Notes: generated by a model not told the origin, from the sequence alone. A stretch of DNA of 64,000 nt from UMGS1958 sp045542415 (GCA_045542415.1 JAZQKZ010000003.1:14267-78266); one strand, 5' to 3'; counted from the stretch's first letter, positions 37,591-46,358 are shown. Made by a program: numbers and translations.

Positions 37591-37944
37591 ATGAGATTAA
37601 GATGGATTGTAGCAGGAACACTGCTCTCGGTACTGCTTATTTTTGCGTTTTTGTTTCTGATTGCGGCGGCGGAATATTTTACGGCTCTTGGTGAGAATAC
37701 AGCAGGAATACTTGTGTATATTACAACGGCAATAGCGGTATTTATCGGGGCAATATTTGCTGTTCGCAAATCAGGGACAAAGGCACTTTTTCATGCAATG
37801 GCTGTGGCACTTATTCTTATTCTTGCCATAGCAGTTGTATCTGTATCGGTAAACGGGAGAGTGAACACTGATATACACTGTATAAGCATGATTACAGGGA
37901 TATTGCTTTCATCATTTCTTGCAGCAGTGGTTGGAAGAAACTGA
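37591..37944 (+). CDS. TIGR04086 family membrane protein
   Basis: 117 residues with four predicted membrane helices and a NTDIHCISMITG segment near the end. Size, topology and placement directly after yajC fit the TIGR04086 family of Firmicutes, of unknown function. In many Clostridia the small SCIFF peptide gene scfA lies beside it; no such gene is present here. Expression is likely low or conditional because the ribosome-binding site lies within the terminator hairpin before it. Confidence 0.75.
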   Translation: MRLRWIVAGTLLSVLLIFAFLFLIAAAEYFTALGENTAGILVYITTAIAVFIGAIFAVRKSGTKALFHAMAVALILILAIAVVSVSVNGRVNTDIHCISMITGILLSSFLAAVVGRN

Positions 37945-37948
37945 AAAT

Positions 37949-37983
37949 AAAGCCTTAAAACATGTTGCGTGTTTTAAGGCTTT
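37949..37983. terminator. Convergent terminator
   Basis: AAAGCCTTAAAACA (37949-37962) pairs with TGTTTTAAGGCTTT (37970-37983). It serves the plus-strand TIGR04086 gene and the minus-strand stalk-domain gene. Confidence 0.9.
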
Positions 37984-37987
37984 AGTA

Positions 37988-39043
37988 TTATTCAATATTT
38001 CCGTTATAATATATCCTGTATTCTTCATTGTCCTGGATGAAATTGAAATATTTGGATTTATATGTATAGTACGGTGTATAGTCAGATACGACCATTCCTG
38101 CATAGTCAGCTGCAATTAATTTAGCTGATTCAAGTGTGAATGCCTGGATTTTGTCAAGCTCAACACCTGTCTTTTTGGTATCACTTGCAATTGAACCTGA
38201 GATTTTAACGGTGCTTGTTTCGCCGTCCCAGTTAACTGTTGCACCGTATTCCTCGGAAATCATTCTAAGTGGAATATATGTTGTTCCGTCAAGGATTATC
38301 GGCTGCTTCTGAGAGATATCAATTACTGTTTTATCACGGTTAGCTGTATTGACTGTTGCACTTACCCATTTGGTAAGCGTCCAGGGGGCATAGCCTATTC
38401 CGGTGTCGAAACGCTTAAACTGTATTATTGTATCGTTTCGTGCAGTTGTAATAAGCTGTGTATGCTCGTTGTCGCTTGTGTAGTCATCCCAATATACATT
38501 AAGATTCATGGCATCAAGGATGCCGCGAAGAGGAACATATGTAGTTCCGTTTATAATAAAGGGCTTCTTGTCAAAGCTCTGTAATTTTCCGTTTAAAGCT
38601 ATTGATACATTATATGAATACGGGGAAGAATAGGGATTGAAATTATCAACGGTGGGGTACATGGCATTGTCATAGAATTTTATGTCATCGTTGCTGTATG
38701 CACTGACCCATATGTTGTCAATAAACCACCGCATTTTTATATACCCCGGCTTTGTGGTACCATATTCATCGGTATATTCAAATATAATATGAGCAGAGTT
38801 ATCATCGACTGTTGCGGTGTATTCCTTGAAGTCAAACAATTCTTCTCCGTTGGTGATCTGTCTGAAATCTACCTGAATTGTTTCATCATCACAGTAGTTT
38901 ATATAAAGCTCTGTACTGTTTGTTTCAGTATTGCTTTTAGATACCCATTTTCCGATATATGAACTGTTGTTGTATGTAGTTGCCTGTACAGTCAAGCCTG
39001 TAAGCGTAAGTAGTGAAAGCACTAAAAAAATGAGTTTTTTCAT
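37988..39043 (-). CDS. Secreted protein with copper-amine-oxidase-like stalk domain
   Basis: 351 residues with a signal peptide (about 1-21, VQA-TT). Residues about 22-140 form a beta-rich domain starting SYIGKWVS. Residues about 145-290 carry the paired stalk-domain motifs (GTTYVPLRGILDAMNLNVYW and TYIPLRMISEEYGATVNW), as in the first PL11 lyase. A 60-residue tail carries Tyr-rich YYTYKSKYFNF. These domains are common on surface proteins of anaerobic Clostridia and are thought to mediate wall association. No catalytic motif is visible. GGGAG precedes ATG 39043. Confidence 0.72.
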   Translation of the reverse strand: MKKLIFLVLSLLTLTGLTVQATTYNNSSYIGKWVSKSNTETNSTELYINYCDDETIQVDFRQITNGEELFDFKEYTATVDDNSAHIIFEYTDEYGTTKPGYIKMRWFIDNIWVSAYSNDDIKFYDNAMYPTVDNFNPYSSPYSYNVSIALNGKLQSFDKKPFIINGTTYVPLRGILDAMNLNVYWDDYTSDNEHTQLITTARNDTIIQFKRFDTGIGYAPWTLTKWVSATVNTANRDKTVIDISQKQPIILDGTTYIPLRMISEEYGATVNWDGETSTVKISGSIASDTKKTGVELDKIQAFTLESAKLIAADYAGMVVSDYTPYYTYKSKYFNFIQDNEEYRIYYNGNIE

Positions 39044-39067
39044 TTTATTCTCCCAAAGTAAAATTGA

Positions 39068-39093
39068 GGAGCCGAAACAGCAGTTCCGGCTCC
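39068..39093 (-). terminator. Probable terminator of fba
   Basis: GGAGCCG (39068-39074) pairs with CGGCTCC (39087-39093), extended by A-T and G-U pairs. On the minus strand it is followed by TCAATTTTA. The weak T-run suggests partial read-through into the stalk gene. Confidence 0.55.
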
Positions 39094-39104
39094 GCTTATT
39101 ATAT

Positions 39105-39968
39105 TCAAGCTTTGTTTACTGAGCCAAATAATTCCATCTTTTCTTTAACAATTACCTTGATTGCCTCAGCACCCGGTGCTAAAAGCTTTCTCGGGTCAAA
39201 GCCCTTACCCTCTAAGTCCTTACCGGCTTCAATATACTTTCTTGTAGCCTCCTGGAAATAGAGCTGACACTCAGTGTTAACATTAATCTTAGCAACGCCT
39301 AAAGAAATTGCTTTCTTTATCATATCCTCCGGAATGCCTGTACCTCCGTGAAGAACTAACGGTAAGTCGCCGATAAGAGCCTTTGTTTTTGCGAGTGCGT
39401 CAAAGTCAAGACCGGCCCAGTTTGCCGGGTACTTGCCGTGAATGTTACCAATGCCTGCAGCAAGAAAATCTACGCCTAAATCTGCAATCTTCTTGCACTC
39501 TTCAGGATCTGCGATTTCGCCTGTACCTACAACGCCGTCCTCTTCGCCGCCGATTGAACCAACCTCGGCTTCGATTGAAAGTCCCATCGCGTGAGCAACC
39601 TTAACAAGCTCTGATGTCTTTGCGATATTCTCCTCAATTTCAAAGTGTGAGCCGTCAAACATGATTGATGAGAAGCCTGCCTTGATACACTTGTAGCAGC
39701 CCTCGTATGAGCCGTGATCAAGGTGAAGAGCAACCGGAACAGTGATATTTAATTCCTCAATCATTGCCTTTACCATTGCAGCAACAGTCTTATAGCCTGT
39801 CATATACTTACCTGCACCCTCTGAAACACCGAGAATTACCGGTGAGTTGCACTCCTGTGCAGTTAAAAGGATTGACTTTGTCCACTCTAAATTGTTAATG
39901 TTGAACTGTCCGACCGCATATTTTCCCTCTACGGCCTTTTTAAGCATTTCTGTAGCTGAAACTAACAT
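39105..39968 (-). CDS. fba: Class II fructose-1,6-bisphosphate aldolase
   Basis: 287 residues. The class II signature LHLDHGSYEG holds D84 and zinc ligand H85. VEAEVGSIGGEEDG-type and LVLHGGTGIPED blocks give the other metal and phosphate ligands. It splits fructose bisphosphate in glycolysis. AGGAGG precedes ATG 39968. Confidence 0.96.
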   Translation of the reverse strand: MLVSATEMLKKAVEGKYAVGQFNINNLEWTKSILLTAQECNSPVILGVSEGAGKYMTGYKTVAAMVKAMIEELNITVPVALHLDHGSYEGCYKCIKAGFSSIMFDGSHFEIEENIAKTSELVKVAHAMGLSIEAEVGSIGGEEDGVVGTGEIADPEECKKIADLGVDFLAAGIGNIHGKYPANWAGLDFDALAKTKALIGDLPLVLHGGTGIPEDMIKKAISLGVAKINVNTECQLYFQEATRKYIEAGKDLEGKGFDPRKLLAPGAEAIKVIVKEKMELFGSVNKA

Positions 39969-40007
39969 ATTGATTTTCCTCCTTATATAAAAGCGTATAA
40001 CGCTTAA

Positions 40008-40643
40008 TTAACTGTTGAATATAAACGGAGCACTGTCCGAAAGAATATGTAAAAGCTCTTCGGAAGGCTCTATGACTTTTATGCTCTTGCAATGTGAGCA
40101 TTTAAATCCTATCTTATTATCGATAACTGTAAAGCTGACTTTGTGGTTGCCGCATTTACAGTGTATTTCATTAATTTCGCTGAGAATGGAAAGCAGCTCA
40201 GCGGCTGCACAAAGGTTTTCGGCAAGCTCATCATCCTCCGTATCGGGGTCAAGGTCATCAAAGAAACATTCGTCCTGCATTTCAAGAGCTTCTATTTCAT
40301 GCCTGAAAGTGTTCCATGCCGCTTTGATTTTGTCCGGCTCGCCTACAAACATCATATTGATGCTGGAATCGTCACACTTTATTGCGGTAAGTGGCTCATT
40401 CCAGAAAGCTCCCTTGCTTACCGTTTTTGAATGAATACAGCCGCATATGCTGCAATTTGCCTCGATTATATATGCACCCTTTTTTTCTTTGATAGAGGCA
40501 CACTTTGTTTCGCAGAATTTTGTAGGGCAATGCACAGCGATTGCCTTTGCACCGGAAAATACAAAAGGGTTAATACTCCGTGTAGTAACCGAATTGCATA
40601 GCGGGCAGATATATGAAATATGACGTTCGTGTTTAGTAATCAT
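40008..40643 (-). CDS. Cysteine-rich zinc-ribbon-like protein, unknown function
   Basis: 211 residues. Five cysteine groups are spaced along the chain: CPLC, CPTKFCETKC, CSICGC, CKCG and CSHC, the last two forming a C-terminal ribbon. Between them lies a very acidic segment (DECFFDDLDPDTEDDELAE). The cysteines probably bind two or three zinc ions. It starts 28 bases downstream of the glycosylase gene, so the two are probably co-transcribed. I do not recognise the family. A nucleic-acid or RNA-polymerase contact is possible but unsupported. Confidence 0.6.
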   Translation of the reverse strand: MITKHERHISYICPLCNSVTTRSINPFVFSGAKAIAVHCPTKFCETKCASIKEKKGAYIIEANCSICGCIHSKTVSKGAFWNEPLTAIKCDDSSINMMFVGEPDKIKAAWNTFRHEIEALEMQDECFFDDLDPDTEDDELAENLCAAAELLSILSEINEIHCKCGNHKVSFTVIDNKIGFKCSHCKSIKVIEPSEELLHILSDSAPFIFNS

Positions 40644-40671
40644 TTATTCTCTCAAAACCTCTGAAAAATAT

Positions 40672-41544
40672 TCATATGCCTATCTTGTTTTCTCTTGCAT
40701 AGAAGAACAGATACTGCTGTGCAAATCCACCTAAAATGCCGAATTTATCTGAGGCAAAATCAGAAATGGTCTTAATCGGCTGTTCTGAGTTGAAATAGCA
40801 ATATTCCATTATTCTTTTTATCCATACGTCAACCGGAAACGAATCTGCACGGCTAAGACCAAAAAGCAGAATACAGTCAGAAACCTTGTTTCCGATTCCT
40901 TTGATACTCATAAGCTTTTTCTTGCTATCAGATGTAGGCATGGAATTTAGTCCGGAAATAGAAAGCTCTCCGGAAACAACTGCCTCTGCCGCTGCCTTAA
41001 TGTATTTATCACGGAAGCCTGCGCGTATAACCGATAAATCTTCAAGCGAAAGTGAATTTATCTTTTTGGGAGAGGGGAATGAATAATATGTTTTATCCCC
41101 ATATACAATCTCATCGCCAAAGGCTTCGCATAAGCGCTCAATAATTCCCTTTATACGGGGGATATTATTCGTCTGCGAAATGATAAAAGAAACTATTGTT
41201 TCCCATGTATCCTGTTGAAGAATGCGAATACCCTCGCCGCATTTTATTGCCTCACGCATAATCTCGTCATTGCAGGAAAGTGCGGATTTAATTTCTCCGT
41301 AGCTGCGGTTTAAATCCAGAAAATCACACCAGATGTTTTCATAGTCGGACGGGGTTGTATTATAAAGAATAACACTGTCTCCAATCTGCTCAATGTCAAG
41401 CACCTTGCCGAACGCAACACCGATATAGTGATTGTCGGAAACGGGGTTAAAGCGGAAGCACTGTCCACAGTCAAAAATGTGTATAATATTAAAATCCTCC
41501 ACGGATTCTAAAATTACATTATTGTTTTCAATTCTTACATTCAT
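40672..41544 (-). CDS. ogg: 8-oxoguanine DNA glycosylase/AP lyase (OGG1 type)
   Basis: 290 residues. The N-terminal TBP-like domain carries FDCGQCFRF as in eukaryotic-type OGG1. The helix-hairpin-helix contains catalytic lysine K220 (GIGNKVSDC) and the activating aspartate D239 (FPVDV). It excises 8-oxoguanine. OGG1-type enzymes are the usual form in anaerobic Clostridia in place of MutM. ATG 41544 has no ribosome-binding site, and the promoter -10 ends only 10 bases upstream. Confidence 0.92.
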   Translation of the reverse strand: MNVRIENNNVILESVEDFNIIHIFDCGQCFRFNPVSDNHYIGVAFGKVLDIEQIGDSVILYNTTPSDYENIWCDFLDLNRSYGEIKSALSCNDEIMREAIKCGEGIRILQQDTWETIVSFIISQTNNIPRIKGIIERLCEAFGDEIVYGDKTYYSFPSPKKINSLSLEDLSVIRAGFRDKYIKAAAEAVVSGELSISGLNSMPTSDSKKKLMSIKGIGNKVSDCILLFGLSRADSFPVDVWIKRIMEYCYFNSEQPIKTISDFASDKFGILGGFAQQYLFFYARENKIGI

Positions 41545-41553
41545 AACGATTAT

Positions 41554-41582
41554 ATTATAACATATATAAACCGCTTAATCAA
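41554..41582 (-). promoter_or_regulatory. Promoter of ogg, implying a leaderless transcript
   Basis: Minus strand: TTGATT (41582-41577), a 17-base spacer, TATAAT (41559-41554) with TGT before it. Initiation about 7 bases downstream would fall near 41547, three bases from ATG 41544. Confidence 0.75.
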
Positions 41583-41611
41583 GGAATGAAAATAACTTTG
41601 TTAAAAAAATA

Positions 41612-41640
41612 TAGACATTTGGTGCAATGTGTGATATAAT
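41612..41640 (+). promoter_or_regulatory. Promoter of the M18 aminopeptidase gene
   Basis: TAGACA (41612-41617), a 17-base spacer, TATAAT (41635-41640) with TGA before it. Expected start near 41647. A 15-codon frame from ATG 41651 runs into the gene start, ending ATGA. Confidence 0.8.
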
Positions 41641-41694
41641 ATAGGTAATTATGACGTATATGTTAAAAAAATATCAAAGGAGAGCAATGACGGC

Positions 41695-43098
41695 ATGACA
41701 GATAAGGAATTGTTTGAGGATTTATCATACAAGAGAAAGAACGTATATGAGGCACTTGACGATGCGGCAAAAGCAGAGATGTTTGAGCTGTGTGAGAGCT
41801 ATAAGGAATTTTTGGATAGGGGAAAAACAGAACGTGAGTGTGTTGTTGAGGCTGTTAAGATGGCAGAAGCAAACGGTTTTGTTCCTATGGAGACTAAGGC
41901 TGAATTAAAGCCCGGAGATAAGGTTTATGTTGTAAACAGAAAGAAGAACATTTTCCTTGCAGTAATAGGTAGTGAGGATATAGAAAAAGGTATAAATATA
42001 GTAGGTGCACATATTGATTCACCGAGACTTGATTTGAAGCAGAATCCGTTATACGAAAAGACAGATATGGCATTGCTAAAGACGCATTACTACGGCGGAA
42101 TAAAGAAATATCAGTGGACGGCACTGCCGCTTGCAATTCACGGTGTGGTAGTAACAGAGGACGGAGTAAAGGAAATTACGATAGGTGAAGACCCGAAAGA
42201 TCCGGTATTCTGTATTACAGATTTGCTTCCGCATTTAGCAAAGGATCAGATGTCAAAGAAAATGACAGAGGGCATTGAGGGTGAGAACATGAATGTTCTC
42301 ATTGCAGGAATGCCGGCAGTTGCTGAGGATGTGCAGAGTAAGGTTAAATTAGCGGTATTAAAGCTTTTAAATGAAAAGTACGGAATGAAAGAAAAGGATT
42401 TTCAGACAGCGGAAATTGAGATTGTTCCGTCAGGTAATGCAAGAGATGTTGGACTTGACAGAAGCTTTGTAGGTGCATATGGTCAGGATGACAGAGTGTG
42501 TGCATATACAACATTAAAGGCAATTTTTGATATTGAAGCACCGAAAAAGACAGCGGTTGCTTTTCTTGCAGACAAGGAAGAGATCGGCTCAATGGGCAAC
42601 ACAGGCTCACAGAGTGCATTCATGTCAATGACAATCGCAGAAATGATTGAAAAGATGACAGGAAATTGCAGTGTTGTAAAGCTCAACCGTACAATAACGA
42701 ATACAGCATGTATGTCATCGGACGTAAATGCGGCGGTTGACCCGAACTATGAGAGTGTACACGAGCCGATGAATGCAACCTATGCAGGCTACGGCGTAGC
42801 GATTACGAAATATACAGGAGCAAGAGGAAAGTACGATTCTTCGGACGCAAGTGCAGAGTTTGTGTATGAAATGCGTAAGCTTATGGACGATAACAGTGTA
42901 ATCTGGCAGACCGGTGAGCTTGGAAAGATAGACCAGGGTGGCGGCGGAACTATTGCACAGTATGTAGCAAACCTGAATATGGATGTAATCGATGTGGGTG
43001 TGCCTGTATTATCAATGCACGCACCGTTTGAGGTGACTGCAAAGAGCGATGTATATATGGCATACCGTGCTTATGTGGCGTTTTATAATAACCGATAA
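41695..43098 (+). CDS. M18 family aminopeptidase
   Basis: 467 residues. The metal-site motifs of M18 aspartyl/aminopeptidases are present: VGAHIDSPRLD near 103-113, FLADKEEIGSMGN near 290, SSDVNAA and a C-terminal LSMHAPFEV. It is a cytoplasmic zinc exopeptidase that trims peptides. ATG 41695 lies about 12 bases after GGAG, rather far. A competing ATG at 41687 opens a frame that ends overlapping this start. Confidence 0.93.
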   Translation: MTDKELFEDLSYKRKNVYEALDDAAKAEMFELCESYKEFLDRGKTERECVVEAVKMAEANGFVPMETKAELKPGDKVYVVNRKKNIFLAVIGSEDIEKGINIVGAHIDSPRLDLKQNPLYEKTDMALLKTHYYGGIKKYQWTALPLAIHGVVVTEDGVKEITIGEDPKDPVFCITDLLPHLAKDQMSKKMTEGIEGENMNVLIAGMPAVAEDVQSKVKLAVLKLLNEKYGMKEKDFQTAEIEIVPSGNARDVGLDRSFVGAYGQDDRVCAYTTLKAIFDIEAPKKTAVAFLADKEEIGSMGNTGSQSAFMSMTIAEMIEKMTGNCSVVKLNRTITNTACMSSDVNAAVDPNYESVHEPMNATYAGYGVAITKYTGARGKYDSSDASAEFVYEMRKLMDDNSVIWQTGELGKIDQGGGGTIAQYVANLNMDVIDVGVPVLSMHAPFEVTAKSDVYMAYRAYVAFYNNR

Positions 43099-43130
43099 AA
43101 TAAAGGTGTTGCATCTGCAACACCTTTATT
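43099..43130. terminator. Convergent terminator between M18 peptidase and smpB
   Basis: AATAAAGGTGTTGCA and TGCAACACCTTTATT form a 15-bp perfect stem with a two-base loop and A/T tracts on both sides, suited to both strands. Confidence 0.9.
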
Positions 43131-43601
43131 TTACCTGTTCATATTCTTCATAGTACGATCCATATTACGTTTAGCGTCACGCTTAGCGATATCCTCACGC
43201 TTGTCATAAAGCTTTTTACCCTTGCATAAGCCGATTTCAACCTTAACACGCGAGCCTTTAAGATAAACCGATAGCGGAATTAATGCATAGCCCTGTGTTT
43301 TAAGCTGCCCGAACAGCTTCATAATTTCCTTTTTATGCATTAAAAGCTTCTTGTGACGAAGCGGATCACGGTTAAAGATATTACCCTGCTCAAAAGGTGA
43401 AATATTCATGCCCTTGACAAATACTTCGCCGTTGTCAACCGATGCATATGCATCGGTGATATTAACCTTACCCTGACGGATGGATTTTACCTCTGTACCA
43501 AAAAGCTCAATTCCGCACTCGTATCTCTCCAATATAAAATACTCATGCGATGCTTTTTTATTTCTCGCAATTACTTTTATGCTGTCTTTTTTATCTGCCA
43601 T
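43131..43601 (-). CDS. smpB: SsrA-binding protein SmpB
   Basis: 156 residues. NKKASHEYFILERYECGIEL and GTEVKSIRQGKVNITDAY are the family's opening blocks; KKLYDKREDIAKRDAKR near the end is the conserved basic tail that enters the ribosome. It delivers tmRNA to stalled ribosomes. The start overlaps the thioesterase stop by 1 base (TAATG). No ssrA gene was recognised nearby. Confidence 0.96.
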   Translation of the reverse strand: MADKKDSIKVIARNKKASHEYFILERYECGIELFGTEVKSIRQGKVNITDAYASVDNGEVFVKGMNISPFEQGNIFNRDPLRHKKLLMHKKEIMKLFGQLKTQGYALIPLSVYLKGSRVKVEIGLCKGKKLYDKREDIAKRDAKRNMDRTMKNMNR

Positions 43602-44092
43602 TATTTATTCTCCTTACGCTTGCCCTTATTACGGTGTGATTCATAGCGACGCTGTCCCTCAAAGTACAGCAATCGTATATACGGTTCGCTGCTGAACTCT
43701 ATAGGTTCAACGGGTGTAGGCTTGCCGTTTTCATCTACTGCTACCATTGTAAAAAATGCAGTTAATGCAATTTTAACCTTACCGGTTAAAAGATTTTCAG
43801 ACTCAACTGTTACAAATACCTCCATTGATGACCGTCCGGTATATACAACGTGAGCTGTGCATGTGACATGCTCACCGACATGAATGGGATGCTTGAACTG
43901 GATTTCATCGACTCTTGCCGTTACTACGGCAGAGCGTGAATATTTCATTGCTGACACTCCTGCGGTAGAATCCATAAGCTTCATTATTTCTCCGCCGTGT
44001 ATATTTCCGGCAGGGTTTGTCTGTGCCGGAAGAACCATTTGTGCAAGTACGGCTTCCGAGTCATAATATGTTTTGAGTTTACTGTTTCCCAT
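43601..44092 (-). CDS. Acyl-CoA thioesterase, hotdog fold
   Basis: 163 residues from the ATG at 44092, which has AAGGAG 7 bases upstream; a longer frame continues upstream but lacks a site and would cover the promoter. NPAGNIHGGEIMKLMDSTAG is the catalytic hotdog motif of the YciA/BACH-type family. KHPIHVGEHVTC and a C-terminal arginine-rich tail follow. It hydrolyses acyl-CoA; the chain length preferred is unknown. It is co-transcribed with smpB. Confidence 0.9.
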   Translation of the reverse strand: MGNSKLKTYYDSEAVLAQMVLPAQTNPAGNIHGGEIMKLMDSTAGVSAMKYSRSAVVTARVDEIQFKHPIHVGEHVTCTAHVVYTGRSSMEVFVTVESENLLTGKVKIALTAFFTMVAVDENGKPTPVEPIEFSSEPYIRLLYFEGQRRYESHRNKGKRKENK

Positions 44093-44122
44093 TTTATACT
44101 CCTTAAATGTATCATTATAAGT

Positions 44123-44151
44123 ATTATACCACGTTTTGGCATTTTTTGCAA
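44123..44151 (-). promoter_or_regulatory. Promoter of the thioesterase-smpB operon
   Basis: Minus strand: TTGCAA (44151-44146), a 17-base spacer, TATAAT (44128-44123) with TGG before it. Confidence 0.82.
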
Positions 44152-44158
44152 CATAAGA

Positions 44159-44187
44159 TTGACTTTTTTTATGCGGTATGATAAAAT
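44159..44187 (+). promoter_or_regulatory. Promoter of the secreted amidase gene
   Basis: TTGACT (44159-44164), a 17-base spacer, TAAAAT (44182-44187) with TGA before it. Its -35 lies 7 bases from the -35 of the divergent thioesterase promoter. Confidence 0.8.
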
Positions 44188-44218
44188 GTATATAATAAAA
44201 TCCTATGGAGGAACGCAC

Positions 44219-46354
44219 ATGAAAAAATATATTTTAACAGTAGTATTTATACTTTTTCTTTCGTTGAATGCATATGCACAGACTGAAAAAGACTATGTTT
44301 TGGGTGATACCTGTCATACAATGATGACAAAATGGTTTGGTGAAGAAGCTGTGCTTATGTCAGAAGACCCTGAGATTGATAAGGTTATTTCAGATTATAT
44401 GGAGCTGAGACTTGAATCATTGACAGATAATAAGCCGATTGAGGCAGAGTATCTTTCGGAGATTGTTCTTGAAAATGAAAATATCAGAAGAATGGCAATT
44501 GTTGATATGGAGAATGATGTGCGTATGGACATAACCGACGCAGCTATTCATTATACATGGAATCTGACTGACGACGGAACGGTTGAGGTGCGTGAGTGGA
44601 TATTCTATGACTATGACGACCTTGATGTTGATGGAGTAGGTTTGAATGTATCAGGCTTTGGTACAACGCATTATATTACACTTTCAAATGGTGAAAACGG
44701 ATACATAATCGTGAGTGACGAATATGACGAAACGCCGACCACAGGAATGAATACACTTTCAGAAGAACGCAAGGCGGAAACGGCACAGCTTTCAGAGGAA
44801 GAAATTCCGGAGGAGGAATATGCAACCTTAAACTATACACATTATCCGAGCTATGATGTAACTGCGGCGGTAGCATATTCGGATAAATATGCATTAAATT
44901 ATAACAGTGCATATTACAATTTCGCAAGCCTTGGAGGTGACTGTGCAAACTTCACCTCGCAGTGCATCAATGCCGGAGGTATGCCGCAGGTGACCGGCAC
45001 GAATTACGGCACAAACGGCTGGTTCTATGTAAAGTCAAATAACAGAAGTGCGACCTGGACAGGTGCAAATCAGCTTTGTAACTGGATGGCAAATAACAGG
45101 GGTAACAAAATAGTAAAGGCTTCATCAGCACAGATTTTCAAGGGAAGCCCGGTATTCTTTGACTGGGAGAATGACGGAAAGTGGAATCACGCAACCTTCT
45201 GCGTAGGAAGAAACAGTGAAGGCTCGCCGATTATTAACGGTCACACATCAGACCAGTACCATGCAAAGGTTGATATGTCACAGCAGTACTGTGTAGTTCA
45301 GCTTACCTCAAGTGATATGGGTAATATTATGGACGAGGGTACTGATATGATTAAGGGACTGTATGGTCCGGGATACAACGAGATAGTGACTTATGAGAAT
45401 GGTGGAGTAGAGAAGGCTTGGCATGATTACAATTATTATGATGAATTTTATCATTTTATGCGTTTATCAAACGGTGCATATACCATTCGTTCAACACGAT
45501 TCGGAACGTATCTTACGGCTGATTCAGACGGTGTGGTGCGTGCAAAAGCATATACCGGAGCGGCAAATCAGCAGTGGTATTTCTATGATTCATACTATAC
45601 GGATAAGCTTTATATAAAATCAGCTGCATATGAAAACGGATATATGTATGCACCAAGCGGAAATACATGGGATATACCTTTAAAAATCGGTGCGTTCGTG
45701 GAGGCTTATGAAAATTCTTTTGAATTAGGTGGTTCGCCGTTGCCGGATCATTTCAGCTTTGAAGCAGATACCGAATACGGAAACGGACAAACAAAGCTTA
45801 CATGGATTGCAAGAAACAAGGATGATGCCCGCTTGCTGTGGGCAGGCGGAAACGGATATACGCTTGAGGTTTACAAAGACAATGCATTATACAATACATA
45901 TGATCTTGGAGTAGCGGCTACCGCAGTCAACGAAATAGTGCTTGACCTTGAGCCGGGAGATTACAGCGCAATTGCAAAGATGAAGTTTTACGGACGAAAT
46001 GTAAGTACGCAGGTAATTACATTTACGGTGAAGCACAGTCTGTATCCGGTAAAAATAACAGCAACAGCGGCACACGCAGAAACAACCTCAGGATATCTTA
46101 TTCCAAATATGTTTGATACAAGTTATGAGATTTCGGGCATTAAAGAGGGCGAAGAAAAGAGAATTATAGAAGCATTATACGATGAGGACGGCAGATTATT
46201 AAGAGCATATACAAATATAGCAGACTCTTATTTTAACAGTGCAATGTCGTCGGTAATCGTGAATGATTATGTGAAAACATTCAAGTATATGGTATTTGAG
46301 AGCTTAGATGATATAAAGCCGCTCGCAGTACCTGTAACAATTTCAGTACAGTAA
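44219..46354 (+). CDS. Secreted amidase-domain protein with a ricin-like lectin domain
   Basis: 711 residues from ATG 44219 (GGAGG at 44207-44211). Signal peptide to about residue 20 (AYA-Q). After a 180-residue N-terminal region, residues about 208-370 match the Amidase_6 (PF12671) NlpC/P60-like fold: GGDCANFTSQ with nucleophile C242 and KWNHATFC with H324. A single beta-trefoil-like ricin segment follows at about 416-499 (TRFGTYLTADSDG, NQQWYFY). The rest is two beta-domains of unknown type. It probably cleaves a cell-wall peptide or amide bond outside the cell. Monocistronic. Confidence 0.82.
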   Translation: MKKYILTVVFILFLSLNAYAQTEKDYVLGDTCHTMMTKWFGEEAVLMSEDPEIDKVISDYMELRLESLTDNKPIEAEYLSEIVLENENIRRMAIVDMENDVRMDITDAAIHYTWNLTDDGTVEVREWIFYDYDDLDVDGVGLNVSGFGTTHYITLSNGENGYIIVSDEYDETPTTGMNTLSEERKAETAQLSEEEIPEEEYATLNYTHYPSYDVTAAVAYSDKYALNYNSAYYNFASLGGDCANFTSQCINAGGMPQVTGTNYGTNGWFYVKSNNRSATWTGANQLCNWMANNRGNKIVKASSAQIFKGSPVFFDWENDGKWNHATFCVGRNSEGSPIINGHTSDQYHAKVDMSQQYCVVQLTSSDMGNIMDEGTDMIKGLYGPGYNEIVTYENGGVEKAWHDYNYYDEFYHFMRLSNGAYTIRSTRFGTYLTADSDGVVRAKAYTGAANQQWYFYDSYYTDKLYIKSAAYENGYMYAPSGNTWDIPLKIGAFVEAYENSFELGGSPLPDHFSFEADTEYGNGQTKLTWIARNKDDARLLWAGGNGYTLEVYKDNALYNTYDLGVAATAVNEIVLDLEPGDYSAIAKMKFYGRNVSTQVITFTVKHSLYPVKITATAAHAETTSGYLIPNMFDTSYEISGIKEGEEKRIIEALYDEDGRLLRAYTNIADSYFNSAMSSVIVNDYVKTFKYMVFESLDDIKPLAVPVTISVQ

Positions 46355-46358
46355 ATTT

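Noticed and set aside
37928..37990. scfA (SCIFF peptide) gene expected after the TIGR04086 gene
   Set aside because: Only a terminator occupies the gap; no six-cysteine small frame is present.
43997..44218. 74-codon N-terminal extension of the amidase gene
   Set aside because: The signal peptide, GGAGG site and promoter all point to ATG 44219; the extension would read through the divergent promoters and the thioesterase gene.
44093..44218. 42-codon N-terminal extension of the thioesterase
   Set aside because: The hotdog protein begins normally at the ATG at 44092 with AAGGAG; the extension covers the promoter.
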